A stretch of DNA of 64,000 bases, from the NCBI RefSeq assembly GCF_018446385.1, contig NC_055986.1:75043659-75107658 (forward strand), in the 5' to 3' direction. Both the position numbers and the translations under genes were made by a program. Below, in pieces: positions 31,805 to 42,648 of this stretch. Within the stretch, counting starts at the first letter, position 1; each line of letters opens with the position of its first letter. Source of the DNA: Zingiber officinale. Lineage: Eukaryota > Streptophyta > Magnoliopsida > Zingiberales > Zingiberaceae. The notes beneath the pieces are model-generated. The model saw only the letters and a list, made by a program, of their open reading frames with translations. It ran no database searches and had not been told where the DNA came from.

Positions 31805-33793
31805 ATGGGTTAGAGAGTGTCAACTCCGATTAGAAGGGTAGTTAACCCAACTTTGAGGAAATTGATACTCAAGGAGCATTTTCAAGATTTTGAGAACTTT
31901 TGAAAATGAAATGGAATTATCATTTACTCCTTTGAAGAGTTAAATGTGCCTAAAAGATTGGAAATTTCATTTTTAATCTCAATTGGCACAATTTGGAAAA
32001 ATCTAGAGAACTCTCGAGGAAAAATGAAACATGCCAAGTTTTGAGGATAAATTTGATCTTTAAGTGGCATGAATTAATCTAGAGTTCAAGAAGTGTCAAA
32101 ATTAGGATTTTGGCATTTTGGGGCAATCTAGGATTAAATTTGAAGTTAGCCAAGTGGTTAAGGATACTTAGATAGGTAATCTAGGTATATTTATTTATGC
32201 TAAATCTTGCCATGATTGTTTGCCCTCACATGTCATGACATCATGTTTAGTTTTATTATCATTTGAAATGTCATGATAATGCTTAGGCTAGTTTTTATGT
32301 CATGTTTATTTAAGTTTCAAACTTTATACCATGACATCATGACATTGGCACATGTTTTCATTTATGATACCATTTTATGCCATGTCATCATCTCTTGCAT
32401 TAGTAATCAATTGAATTGATTTAAGGATGAAAAACACATTTTGATATTGAGATCAAATTTGTGTTTAGAAAATGCATGAGACCTTAGTCTAAGATACCTA
32501 AACCCATATCTCACATCAAAATTGACATGAATGCGTTTGATACACTTTAGATGTGTGTGAGATATTAGGATCATGAGTTAGGATCAAGGTGCATAGTTCT
32601 TGTACCTAGATGAGCCTAATTCAAGAAATGGAGGATCATAGGGAAAACTTGTGTACAAGTCATGTACATATAGTCCTAAGATTATGATCCTAAATTAAAG
32701 GGTTTAAAATCATTTCAAAATTGATTTGAAAAACCTTGATGAAGCTTTCCTAGTGATTGCATTCATCATTGAACATTGTGATACAAAGTTGAGTTAAACT
32801 TGAACTATTTCAAAGTTTTTGAACTTTGTATCAAGATTGAAAAATGGAAGTTATTTTCATAGAAAACTATTTTTCCATGATAGTGTATGATATGAGGAAT
32901 GTATCCTCAAAGTTTCGTAATTTTTGAAATTTTCTTGAATTTATTAGGAGTTTCTGATTTTCCGGAAGGGGAAATCAGAAGTTCTGATTTCAGTGGCTGG
33001 ATCGGTCCGGGGACCGATCCAGGGAAGATCTGATCGGTCTGCGGACCGATCCAGAGTATTGTGGATCGGTCTGCAGACCGATCCAGTGAGTTCCAGTAGC
33101 ACGAGTGCGATCTGGTGAAGGGCTGATCGGTCTGGGGACCGATCAGGGCATGCCGAATTTCTGATTTTTCAGCTGTTGTCTGAAATTTCAGTTATGAAAA
33201 TGGTGTTTTTGGATTTCTAAAGGTTTGGAACTCTCAAAGACATTGTTGGTGCAATGGTCAAAGGGGGAGTTGACCTTTAGGGGGAGTTTTACCTAATTGT
33301 CAAGGGGAAGTTGACTTTTAGGGGGAGTTTTTACTCCTTAAGACTTTTAAGGATTAGTGATATGGGATTATCACTAATAGTGATATGAGTTTAGTATCAA
33401 GGGGGAAATTAAGAGTTTCAATGAAAGGTATGGGGCTTTCATTAGGAAGAAACTCTTGACCTTGATACCCTTCTTTTTCTTTTTGATGTGTGTCAAAAAA
33501 GGGGAGAGTGTTCATTGGAGAATTATTGGAGAACCCAAGTTAGGTTATCGGGTTAACCTAAGCTAGGGGAAGAATGTCAAGGAATGTTCGAGGAAGAACA
33601 TTGGAATTCTTTTTGATGTGTGTCAAAAAGGGAGAGAATTATTGGAGAACCCAAGTTAGGTTATCGGGTTAATCTAAGGGGAGAATGTCCAGAGAATGTT
33701 CAAGGAAAGAACATTGGACATTGGAAGATGGTTGGAAAACCTAAGTTAGGTTATCGGGTTAACCTAACTTGATTATGGGTTTTGTCAAACATC
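31805..33793 (+). other. Element F non-coding tail with palindromes and multiple purine tracts
   Basis: No ORF. 32998-33150 carries four GATCGGTC-N-GACCGATC palindromes of the same kind as in the LTR. From 33258 to 33807 there are at least eight AAGGGGGAG-like tracts. 33480-33790 is three imperfect ~110-130-bp units, each with TTAGGTTATCGGGTTAA and a purine tract. Confidence 0.8.
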
Positions 33794-33807
33794 AAAAAGG
33801 GGGAGAT
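33794..33807 (+). other. Polypurine tract of element F
   Basis: AAAAAGGGGGAGAT directly before the 3' LTR (TGTTAGTGC at 33808). Confidence 0.9.
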
Positions 33808-35516
33808 TGTTAGTGCAACCTTAGGTCAAGGTTGACCTGGTTGACCCGACTCGAGGTGACTTGACTCGAGTTGTATTTTGATGTTTGACTTGGGAAGATT
33901 GTCGGTGCAACCTTAGGTCAAGGTTGACCTAGTTGAGTTGCATGTTGATGTTTGACACTCGTGAGAGAGTTCTATTCTTGATGTGAGACAAGAATAGATG
34001 GTTGGGAGATTATTGGTTCAACCCTAGGTCAAGGTTGACCTGGTTGACCTGAAAAGTCCAAGTATGGAGACTTGGCACTGGAAAAGTCCAAGCAGGGAGC
34101 TTGGCACGCGAAAAGTCCAAGTATGGAGACTTGGCACTGGAGAAGTCCAAGCAGGGAGCTTGGCACGGAAAAAGTCCAAGCAGGGAGCTTGGCACGAGGG
34201 AAAGTCCTAACTGGGATGTTAGGCAGTTGGAAAGTCCTGGTGAGTGAAGCCAGGCAGTGGGAAAGTCCTAACTGGGATGTTAGGTAGTTGGAAAGTCCTG
34301 GTGAGTGAAGCCAGGCAGTGGGAAAGTCCTGGTAAGTGAAGCCAGGCAGTGAGAAAGTCCTAACTGGGATGTTAGGCAGTGTGGAAATCCTGGTGAGTGA
34401 AGCCAGGTGGAAAGTCCTGGTGAGTGAAGCCGGGCAAGGGAAAATCCAGATAGATCAAGGGTGATCGGACATCTGGTGTTGAGAAGTCCAAGTGAGTGAA
34501 ACTTGGCATATGGAGTCGGAGAGGGCTCGGTAGCTCGTTCTCCGAACTAGGTTAGAGAGGGCACTCTAAACCTAGGAGTTGGATCGGTCTGCAGACCGAT
34601 CCAGTGATACTCAGTGTTTCCTGATCGGTCTGGTGACCGATCAGATTCCACTCAGTAGCATACTGTGGAGTTCCTGATCGGTCCACAGACCGATCAGGCG
34701 ACGATCAGAAGTGAAGAAAGAAGCTCCTGATCGGTCCAGGGACCGATCAGGTGTATGCCTGATCGGTCTCCACGACCGATCAGGAGACGAGTGCGATTCT
34801 CTGTGAGAGAGCTGGGAGAGCTAGGATCGGTCTGGGGACCGATCAGGACCGATCAGTGACGATCCATCTCTTCCCTGATCGGTCTGCAGACCGATCAGGG
34901 TTCTAGCCGTTGCGACGCAACGGCTAGTTTCTTCGCTGTCTTCTTCGCAGGTATAAAGGGGTCGAGGGCTGCTGCTGCACTGTGACTTCTTCTCTTTTCC
35001 TAGAACTTCTGTTCTTCTGCTGCTGAAGCTTCTGCTTCAACTGAGCTTTGATTGAGCTCGCCTCCGAAGCTTCGCGTGAGCTTCCAGTCGTCGACAAGCT
35101 GCTGCGTTTGGGTTGTGAAGTTGCTGCTTCACCTCCAGTCGACAAGAAAGCAAGCAATTGGTAGAGTGCTATTGTATTCATATTGTATTGCTTTTCTTAC
35201 TGTTCTTGTACTCTTTGTTTGCTGTTGCAAACGTTTGTGGCGAGGTTTCTCCACCCACAAGGAGTATATTGTATTAGCCGGTTCTCCGGGGACTCATCCA
35301 CCGACGGATTGACTGGACTCGTCCACCTTACGGACACGCCGAGGAGTAGAAGCCCTAATCTCCGAACCTCGTTACATCCTTGTGTTAAGGTTTGGTTTTC
35401 TTCTCTTTCGTTTCTTTGTATTTTCCGCTGCGCTAACACGTTTTGTAGAAAGAAACGACGATTTGGGGTCGGCTATTCACACCCCCCTCTCTAGCTGAGT
35501 ACGAACGATCCCAACA
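33808..35516 (+). repeat. 3' LTR of element F
   Basis: Ends GATCCCAACA, then TSD AGTCT. The palindrome zone (34581-34905) is intact here: GATCGGTCTGCAGACCGATC and variants occur about eight times, ending ~45 bp upstream of the GGTATAAAGG TATA-like box at 34950. It is the reference for reading damage in the 5' LTR and in solo LTR C. Confidence 0.92.
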
Positions 35517-35521
35517 AGTCT

Positions 35522-35960
35522 TTCTCTTAAAGACCCACTTACACTCAATGAGTTTGACCCCTTCAGGTGGATCAACCAAAGTCCATACTTGGTTAGTGTA
35601 CATGGATTCCATCTCGGATCTCATGGCCTCTAGCCATTTCTCAGAATCTGGACTCATCACAGCTTCCTGATAGGAGGTAGGCTCATCCTCAATGAGCATA
35701 ACTTCATCATGGTCAGACAAGAGAAATGAGTATCTCTCAGGCTGATGGCGTACCCTATCAGATCTGTGAAGAGGTAGGTCTACTTGAACTGGTTGTGGTT
35801 CCTCAACTCCTTGTGGAACAACATCATCCACAACACTTTGTGGTTCCAGTTCAACTTCCATCGAGGCTTCAGTGCTATAGTCCACATCTTGAACTTCTTC
35901 AAGATCGAACGTACTTCCACTAGTCTTTCTAGAAAGAAAGTCTCTTTCTAGAAATACCCC
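35522..35960 (-). pseudogene. Copia J pol, region upstream of RT
   Basis: Resumes J after element F. It encodes the integrase-RT linker and RT start (VFLERDFLSRKTSG to WTLVDPPEGVKLIECKWVFK). The frame continues leftwards into F LTR sequence and rightwards (to 36053) into inverted LTR sequence, so the 206-codon open frame at 35433-36053 is a chimera of three sources and not a natural protein. Confidence 0.85.
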
Positions 35961-35972
35961 AGTCTTAGCATG

Positions 35973-36661
35973 AGTGAGGTGGCAAGATGTGGACCAATAG
36001 TGTTGTTCCACATCATCTTGCTTTGCCACCTCATGGAGGTTACAAGCCTTCATTGCATTTAATGTGGGTTGGCCACATTAAATGAGTGGAGGTTACTCAT
36101 TTGCCACATCATTGTGAGGTGGCAAGATGTGGACCAATGGTAATGGTCCACATCTTCATGATGTGCCACATCATAGGAGTTACACAACACCTCTTAATGG
36201 CTTCACATTAATTGTGATTAATGTGGAATGGGAGTTACACTCCATGGAGTGGCCGGCCACACAAAAGTGGTGAATGAAATTTGATTTTCATTCAAGGCAT
36301 TACTTCTTCTTCTTCTTCCTCAAGAAAGCTCTCTCCCTCTCCTCCTCTTGCCGTGACCACACAAGGTGCTAGCACACCTTTGTGTGAGGTCTTCTCCACC
36401 TACGTGTCCGTGTGGATACTTCTAGAGGACCGACGCTTGACGGTCTAGAGATCCGGCAACTCCTTGGACGAGCAGGAACGCGAAAGGGCACGCAACAAGG
36501 GTAAAGCTCTCAACACATAGATCTAGGAGTAGATCTAAAGGTTTTTTTTTGAAACTCGTACTTGTATTTCGTTCGGTTTTCCTTGCACGGATCTACGGCT
36601 TTGGGTGATTCGGGGTTTCCACGACGCGAAAAGCAATTTTCGCGGCCCGAAAAACCCAACA
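35973..36661 (+). repeat. Copia LTR fragment in inverted orientation
   Basis: Matches the outer ~550 bp of the B LTR (52138-52695) as reverse complement, ending CGAAAAACCCAACA at 36661. Every other LTR of this family in the window points the other way. It abuts pol directly, with gag, integrase and leader missing. Contains a local duplication of TGAGGTGGCAAGATGTGG (~35975 and ~36116). Confidence 0.85.
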
Positions 36662-37334
36662 CAAGAGGCCTAAACCAATTCCTCCTTTAGGTCCATGTTG
36701 TAGCCTCTATATAAAGCCTCGTATCCACCCATCCATAACTTTGTTTGGTTTAACTTGGTTTGGTTTAACTTGGTTATAGAAAGGGAGATTTTTTCTAAAC
36801 AGAATTCTGTTATTTTTCTTTCTTTGTAACATACAACAAAGGTTATAAAAGGAGTAGGTGGTGCCCCCTAAAACCTAATTTTTCCCACAATTCTCTTCTC
36901 TCCTCCTAGGGCTGGCAGCACACATCCTTCCCCGTGTGGCCGACGCCCCTCATCTCCTCCCTCCTTGTGGCCGGCGCCCCTCCCCCCTTCCTTCTTGCTT
37001 AGGGTCGGTGCCCCTTCACGTATTGCTAAAGGTCGGCGCCCCTTCTCCCTTGGTGGACGATGACTTGAAGAAGAGGAAGAAGAGAAGAGAAGGAAGAAGA
37101 TTAGAAGGTGCCCCATCCTAGAGCCTCCTTTTGTAGCCGGCGGTTTCGAAATCAAGAAGAGAAGGATGGTGGTGTTGTCTTAGTAGATCGTCGCCCACAC
37201 GACGTCCAAGAAGAGGAGAGGAATACGGTAGAAGATCAAGAGGTCTTTACCTACAAAGAAAAGGTACAACTAGTTCTTTAATTCCGCTGCGTAATTATTT
37301 TAAGTTTTCTTTGTATCGATTTTGAATACCAACA
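36662..37334 (+). repeat. LTR-like fragment K
   Basis: Ends in the LTR-style TACCAACA. TATA-like CTATATAAAGCC at ~36711 and TTATAAAAGGAG at ~36843 are followed by a CT-rich, CpG-rich leader-like zone. The 14-bp string CAACACAAGAGGCC occurs at both borders (36657-36670 and 37330-37343). Family not recognised. Open frames here are chance. Confidence 0.45.
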
Positions 37335-37343
37335 CAAGAGGCC

Positions 37344-39103
37344 AGCGATCTTGTACTTCGATCAAGGTGTACTTTGATCCGTCAAGAACTTGTTTGATTG
37401 ATGAAACACATGTCTGATCGAACATGCGGGTTGCTAGGAATAGTTCTGTACTTGTACAATTTTTGTACAGAGAAATTTAAATAGAACGGAATTCCAGCGC
37501 CTTCAGTTTCAATATCCAAGAAGGCCTAGTGTCTCGCTACAACCTAGAAACTAATTATTGAAATTAATGTTTAATTGACTAACTGTTAAATCTAAGTCTA
37601 ACTCAAATATAAATGAATCTTTAGATTTAAATTTAAATTAAATATTAAATTAACCAATAGAATTCCCTAATTGAAAATCTATAAAGGGTGAGATGGATTT
37701 CGGTTTAAATTGAGAATTAGTCTAACCTAATTCAAACTAATCAAATTTAAAATTAATTTCAAAATTTTAATTAATTTTAAAACCTTAATTAATTTTTAAA
37801 ACTTTAATTAATTTTAAAATTTAATTAATCTTCAAATGCAATTATAAAATTTAGTTATTCAAACTTAATTATTTTTAGGTGTTAATTAATTTTCAAATCA
37901 AAAATTAATTTCAAAATCTTATTGACATTCAAATATTAATTAACTTTAAAATCTTAATTATTTTTAAATGTTAATTAATTTTAAAATTTTAATTATTTTC
38001 AAATATTAATTAAAAGTTTTAAATTTTAAAATTTAATTATTCAGACGTAAATATTCTAGAATATTTTGAAACTCAAATTTAAAATACTTTTTATAAATTC
38101 AAATTTAAATATTTTAAAATTTTTAAATTCAAACTTAATAATTTTTAAATTTTAAAATCAACTTTAAAATTAAGTTAACTCCATCTCATACAAACTCTTA
38201 AGATGAACATGTTTAAGAAAGGGTGAGATGGAATATCAAGAAAATAAATAATAAGTTTTATATTTTTCTTCTATGTTTTCTCATGCTTGCATTCTAGGAT
38301 TCTTAAACATAAATAATTTTGACAAAATTTTTTTAAATTATTAATCAAAAGGGAGTGAAGAGAGTTAAGTTAAGCGTTTTTTTAAAGTTAAATATTTTCT
38401 CAAAGTTAAAATATTTGTTTTTCAAAATCTCAAAATTAAATATCCTTTTAAGTTAAAGTATTTTTTTAAAATTTCAAATTTTTTTTTTTAAAAAAGTAAG
38501 TTCTTTAAAATGGTCAAAGTATTTTTAAAAAATAAAGTTAAGTTTTTTTAAGGTTTAACTATTTTTAAAAGAAAGTTTAAACCATTTTGAATGGTGAGCT
38601 TTAATATTTTTGAGAAAGTAAGTTTAAATATTTTTTATATCTAGCTAAGTTTGTTTGAAATCTTTTCACTTAAGTACTTAACTAAGTTTTTTAAATCCTT
38701 TCCAAAATTCCTTTTTATGCTAAGTTTGTTGAAAGTGATGAATTTAGGGGGAGCTTAAAGTTAAAAGAGATTAAAGTTAGTTTTTTTTACTAGATTTAAT
38801 GTAAAAATTAATTTTCTCTCTACTTAGTATTATTTTTTATTTATGTTAAAGGGGGAGAGAAAGATTAAAAGTTAAGTCAAACATAACTTAATAATTTTTC
38901 TAAGGACTAAAAGTCAAACATAACTTAATAATTTTTCTTGAGGACTAAATTAAGGGGGAGCATCATCTTTAATTTACTTAATTGGTTTATTTATCCTCAA
39001 TTTACATAATTATGACTAAATTAGTTTATTTATGCTCAATTTACATACTTATGCTACATTTTTTTATTATATTTTACTTAACTTTGAATTGTATTGCCAT
39101 AAT
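37344..39103 (+). other. 3' internal region of Sirevirus-like element D
   Basis: No ORF. 37560-38170 is degenerate AT-rich TTAATTAATTTTAAAA repeat. From ~38740 onward, purine tracts GGGGGAG recur (38749, 38850, 38955, 39106), the multiple polypurine tract pattern of Sirevirus-like elements. No gag or pol of D is in the window, so the 5' side has been lost or replaced. Confidence 0.6.
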
Positions 39104-39117
39104 CAAAAAGGGAGAGG
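39104..39117 (+). other. Polypurine tract of element D
   Basis: CAAAAAGGGAGAGG directly before the LTR start TGTTAGTG at 39119. Confidence 0.75.
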
Positions 39118-39118
39118 T

Positions 39119-40245
39119 TGTTAGTGTAGAAAGCACAAGACGATCGAACCTAAGTGTTGATTATGGCAAAGAGTTCAAAGTTAAGGTTTCTTGTTATCTA
39201 ACAAGGTTGAGTGAGTTTGCAGGAAAGTCCTAAGTGATCTTAGGAAAAAGAAAGTCCTAGTCGATACTAGGTAGGTGGAAAGTCTTAGCTGCTGTTAGAT
39301 AAGTGGAAAGTCCTAGTTATGATTAGACAACGAAGGCCTGGTCCGGGGGACTGGGTGAAGTCTTGGTAGGTCGAGGACTTTGGACGAAATCCTAGAGTCA
39401 AAGACTCTAGGTGAAAATCCTAGGGGTCGCGGACACCAGGTGGAAGACTGGATGAGTCGTGGAACAGACATTCAGCATGAAGTTCTGAAGCCTCGGATGC
39501 TGAGCAAAAGTCTAGACGGTCTGGAGGACCAGTTTGGCAAAAGATAATTTCTCCTGAGAGTAGGTGAGGACGCATTCCCTATTGAGGGAATAGTAGGCAT
39601 CAGTTCAACCTAGGGTTTCTAGGAAATCCGAAAGTCAGAACTAGACAGTCCGGAGATTGTCAAACATTTCATTAATCATATTTTATTGTGCTAACTTTGT
39701 TTTGCAGGGTATATTTGGTATTTTGGACTAATGTATCTTGCAAGGAGTGAAAAACACATTTCAAGCTTGGATGAACAGTGTTCAAGGTGCCTCCAGGGTG
39801 GTTGGAGACACCTCACCTTGGAGACTGGATGAAAGGAGCTTTCCATGAGCTTGAAGGCACCTTCGAAGGGATAAACTTCGCAGAAAGCAGAAGTTATCCA
39901 GACCGAAGCTGCGGGGATAAGTTTCATAGTTGGAGGTGCCTTCCATGGGGTTGAAGGCACCTTCAACAGTCCATAAAAGGCTGGTTCGAGCAGATGCAAA
40001 AGACAATTGATTTTCACAATCTTTCTCCTGTGCGCTGCTCTAAAAAATATTCGACGAAGCCGTAACGTAACTCCGACAATTGGAAGCCCGAAATTTCTCA
40101 TTCTTAGTTGTCGGTATAATTTTAATTATTGTAGTTAAATTATTGTACTTATAATTCTCCAATTTATTAGTGAATTGCCCAAAGTAAACATTCAATGAGT
40201 GTGTGCCTTGAAGTAGGAGTAGTCATAGACTTTGAACCAAGTAAA
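39119..40245 (+). repeat. 3' LTR of element D, left part
   Basis: Starts TGTTAGTGTAGAAAGC. Contains AAAGTCCTAG mini-repeats (39220-39320), a GAAGGCACCTTC / GGAGGTGCCTTCC palindrome zone (39784-39972), and a TATA-like CCATAAAAGG at 39973 just after it. Split at GTAAA (40241-40245) by element A; it continues at 63571. Confidence 0.85.
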
Positions 40246-42097
40246 TGTTAGGGTCGAAAAGTAGCTAGAGGGGGGGGGGGGGGGGGGGGGAATAGCTTGG
40301 CGCGATCCCGTGCTCGTCGTTGCTTGCCTCTTGCGATGATGTGCAGCGGAAATACAAGAAAAGAAACACACAATGCTAACTCTAGGGATTTACTTGGTAT
40401 CCACCTCAAGAAGAGGTGACTAGTCCAAGGATCCAGACACTTACCATCCTCCACTATAAAAACACTCCTTCTAGGTAACTACCGAAGGCGGAGAAGCCGT
40501 ACAACCTTACAATACAATAATGAGAAAGAAAGAAGCAACTTGCAAATGAATCTTACAAGATTACAATGAAAACCCTAGCTTCTTCTTCTTCTTGTTGCAA
40601 CTTGCCTCTTGACTTAGATAAGCCTCCAAGAACCTTCAAGAATTGGCGGTGAGGAAGCAAAGATCGCTGTGGAGAAGTTCTGTAATCGCCTGTAGAGAAG
40701 AGAGGAAGAAGTGTGCAGAAAAACGCTCGCTAATGGCTTTATCCACGCCAACGGTCGAATCTCAATCGATTGGATTGCTCCCAATCGATTGGGGAGGCTT
40801 TGGATCGATTGGTTGATCGATCCACAGTGCCTCTGTGCTCTTGGAATCGCCCTGAATCGATTACCCGATCGATTCAAGACTTCTCGAGCGATTTCCAGAG
40901 CTCCAATCGATCGGCCAATCGATTGGAGGTTTCAATTGATCAACTGATCGATTCAGAAGCTCACTGTTCACTCAAAAACTCTCCCAATCGATTGATCGAT
41001 CGATTGGGAAAGTTTCAATCGATTACCTAATCGATTCAGCCCATTTCTACACAAAATCACGTTGCTCAATCGATTGAACCCCCAAATCGATTGGTCAATC
41101 GATCGGAAAGTAGAAAACTGGATAGAGCTTGAAATTATCTTCGTTTCGCATCTAAGCTCACCTCATTCCGATATCCGAGTCAAAAGTTATTGCCTTCGGA
41201 AGCTCACTACGTCTGAACTTCTTAGTTCCATGCCAACTCCCTATTGGACTTACGACCGCTAAGAGTTTGATCAACTTTTGACCCATCTAGACTTTCTCCT
41301 TGTGCCAAGTGTTCTGTCAACCTTGACCCACTTGGACTTATCATCTCGTGCAAAATGTCCGGTCCTCCATGACCCACTTGGACTTCCTTCTACCAGATGT
41401 CCGGTCACCCTTGACCCATCTAGATTTTCTCGTGCCTAGCTTCACTTACTAGGTCTTTCCATTGCCCGACTTCACTCACCGGGACTTTCCCCTGCCTGGC
41501 TTCAATCACCAGCTCTTTTCATCTGCCTAGCTTCACTCACTAGGTCTTTCCCCTGGCTTCACTCACCAGGATTTTCCCACTGCCCGGCTTCACTCACCGG
41601 GACTTTCCATCTGCCTAGCTTTACTCACCAGGACTTTCACCTAGCTTGACTCACTAGGACTTTCACCTAGCTTCACTCACTAGGACTTCCCATCTGCCTG
41701 ACTTCACTCACCAGGACTTTCACCTAGCTTCACTCACTAGGACTTCCCATCTGCCTGGCTTCACTCACCAGGACTTTCACCTAGCTTCACTCACTAGGAT
41801 TTCCATCTGCCTGGCTTCACTCACCAGGACTTTCACTTCTGCCTAGCTTCACTCACTAGGTCTTTCAGGACTTTCACCTAGCTTCACTCACTAGGATTTC
41901 CCAGTCAAGTATCCAGTCAACCTTGACCTACTTGACTCTCCTTCACAATCTCCCCACATGAACAATTGCACCTGCAATCTTCATGTATTGTCTCAATGTA
42001 TTGTCAAACATCGAAACCCAAACATCAAGACTCAAGCTTGAGCCAACTCAAGCTTAGTCAAACAAATCAACCTTGACCTAGGGATATTGCATCAACA
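40246..42097 (-). repeat. 3' LTR of element A (1852 bp)
   Basis: Plus-strand edges TGTTAGGGTCG and TTGCATCAACA. Reading the coding strand: mini-repeats CCTGGTGAGTGAAGC-type (41900-41440), a CAATCGATTG / GGATCGAT palindrome array (41110-40750), then a GGATAAAGCC TATA-like element at ~40740. A 21-G run lies at 40270-40290. Confidence 0.9.
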
Positions 42098-42648
42098 ATC
42101 TCCCCCTTTTTGATATTTGATAATACATTTAAGTTAGACTAATCTCATAGTCTCAACTTTCTTCATGCCAATGAATGAAGGATGGTTGCATTCATTCTCC
42201 CCCTTTCCTAGAGAACAAACTCCCTCTTTAGGTAATGAAGGCCTAACTTAACCATACATTTTCACCTAGCTTCACTCACTAGGATTTCCCAGTCAAGTAT
42301 CCAGTCAACCTTGACCTACTTGACTCTCCTTCACAATCTCCCCACATGAACAATTGTACATGCAATCTTCATGTATTGTCTCAATGTATTGTCAAACATC
42401 AAAACTCAAACATCAAGACTCAAGCTTGAGCCAACTCAAGCTTAGTCAAACAGGTCAACCTTGACCTAGGGATATTGCACCAACAATCTCCCCCTTTTTG
42501 ATGTTTGACAATACCTTTAAGTTAGGCTAATCTCATAGCCTCAACTTTCTTCATGCCAATGTGTGAATGATGGTTTCATTCATTCTCCCACTTTCCTAGA
42601 GAGCAAACTCCCTCTTTAGGTAATGAAGGTCTAACTTAACCATACATT
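41873..42648. repeat. 388-bp tandem duplication spanning LTR end and polypurine tract
   Basis: Copy 1 41873-42260, copy 2 42261-42648, both running from TTCACCTAGCTTCACTCAC to CTTAACCATACATT. Each contains an LTR end (CAACA at 42097 and 42485) followed by ATCTCCCCCTTTTTGAT. The copies differ at a few percent of positions. Confidence 0.9.
42098..42112 (-). other. Polypurine tract of element A
   Basis: AAAAAGGGGGAGAT on the coding strand, abutting the LTR. A second copy follows the duplicated LTR end at 42486. Confidence 0.85.

Larger units (their letters stand above)
28571..35516 (+). mobile_element. Element F: complete gag-only Sirevirus-like retrotransposon
   Basis: 6946 bp, with LTRs at 28571-30279 and 33808-35516, both 1709 bp by coincidence since they differ by compensating indels. 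TSD AGTCT at 28566-28570 and 35517-35521. tRNA-Met primer site, gag ORF, ~2 kb non-coding tail and polypurine tract are all in order. No protease, integrase or RT. Multiple GGGGGAG tracts before the 3' LTR and palindrome arrays fit what I recall of Sirevirus non-coding hallmarks. It sits inside copia J, in opposite orientation. Confidence 0.92.
27128..35972 (-). mobile_element. Copia piece J (pol), interrupted by element F
   Basis: It begins with only the last 17 bp of the copia LTR (TAGGGCTCTAACTAACA), then RNase H and RT reading leftwards on the minus strand. It is split by F at 28571-35516 and resumes with the upstream part of pol to ~35960. It is probably the other half of copia I. I and J share the 17931-18205 interval almost exactly, so a duplication must have accompanied the rearrangement. 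Confidence 0.8.

Noticed and set aside
36868..37155. 95-codon proline/serine/arginine-rich minus frame
   Set aside because: It lies in the CT-rich leader-like part of LTR fragment K; composition only.
40614..41262. Several 60-90-codon frames around CAATCGAT repeats (also 51198-51677)
   Set aside because: They are translations of the A LTR palindrome array; the six-base periodicity of ATCGAT keeps frames open.
42481..42485. Second CAACA as the true inner end of the A 3' LTR
   Set aside because: The 5' LTR (ending 63570) has a single end and no duplication; the first end (42097) gives an LTR collinear with it, so the second is a duplicated copy.
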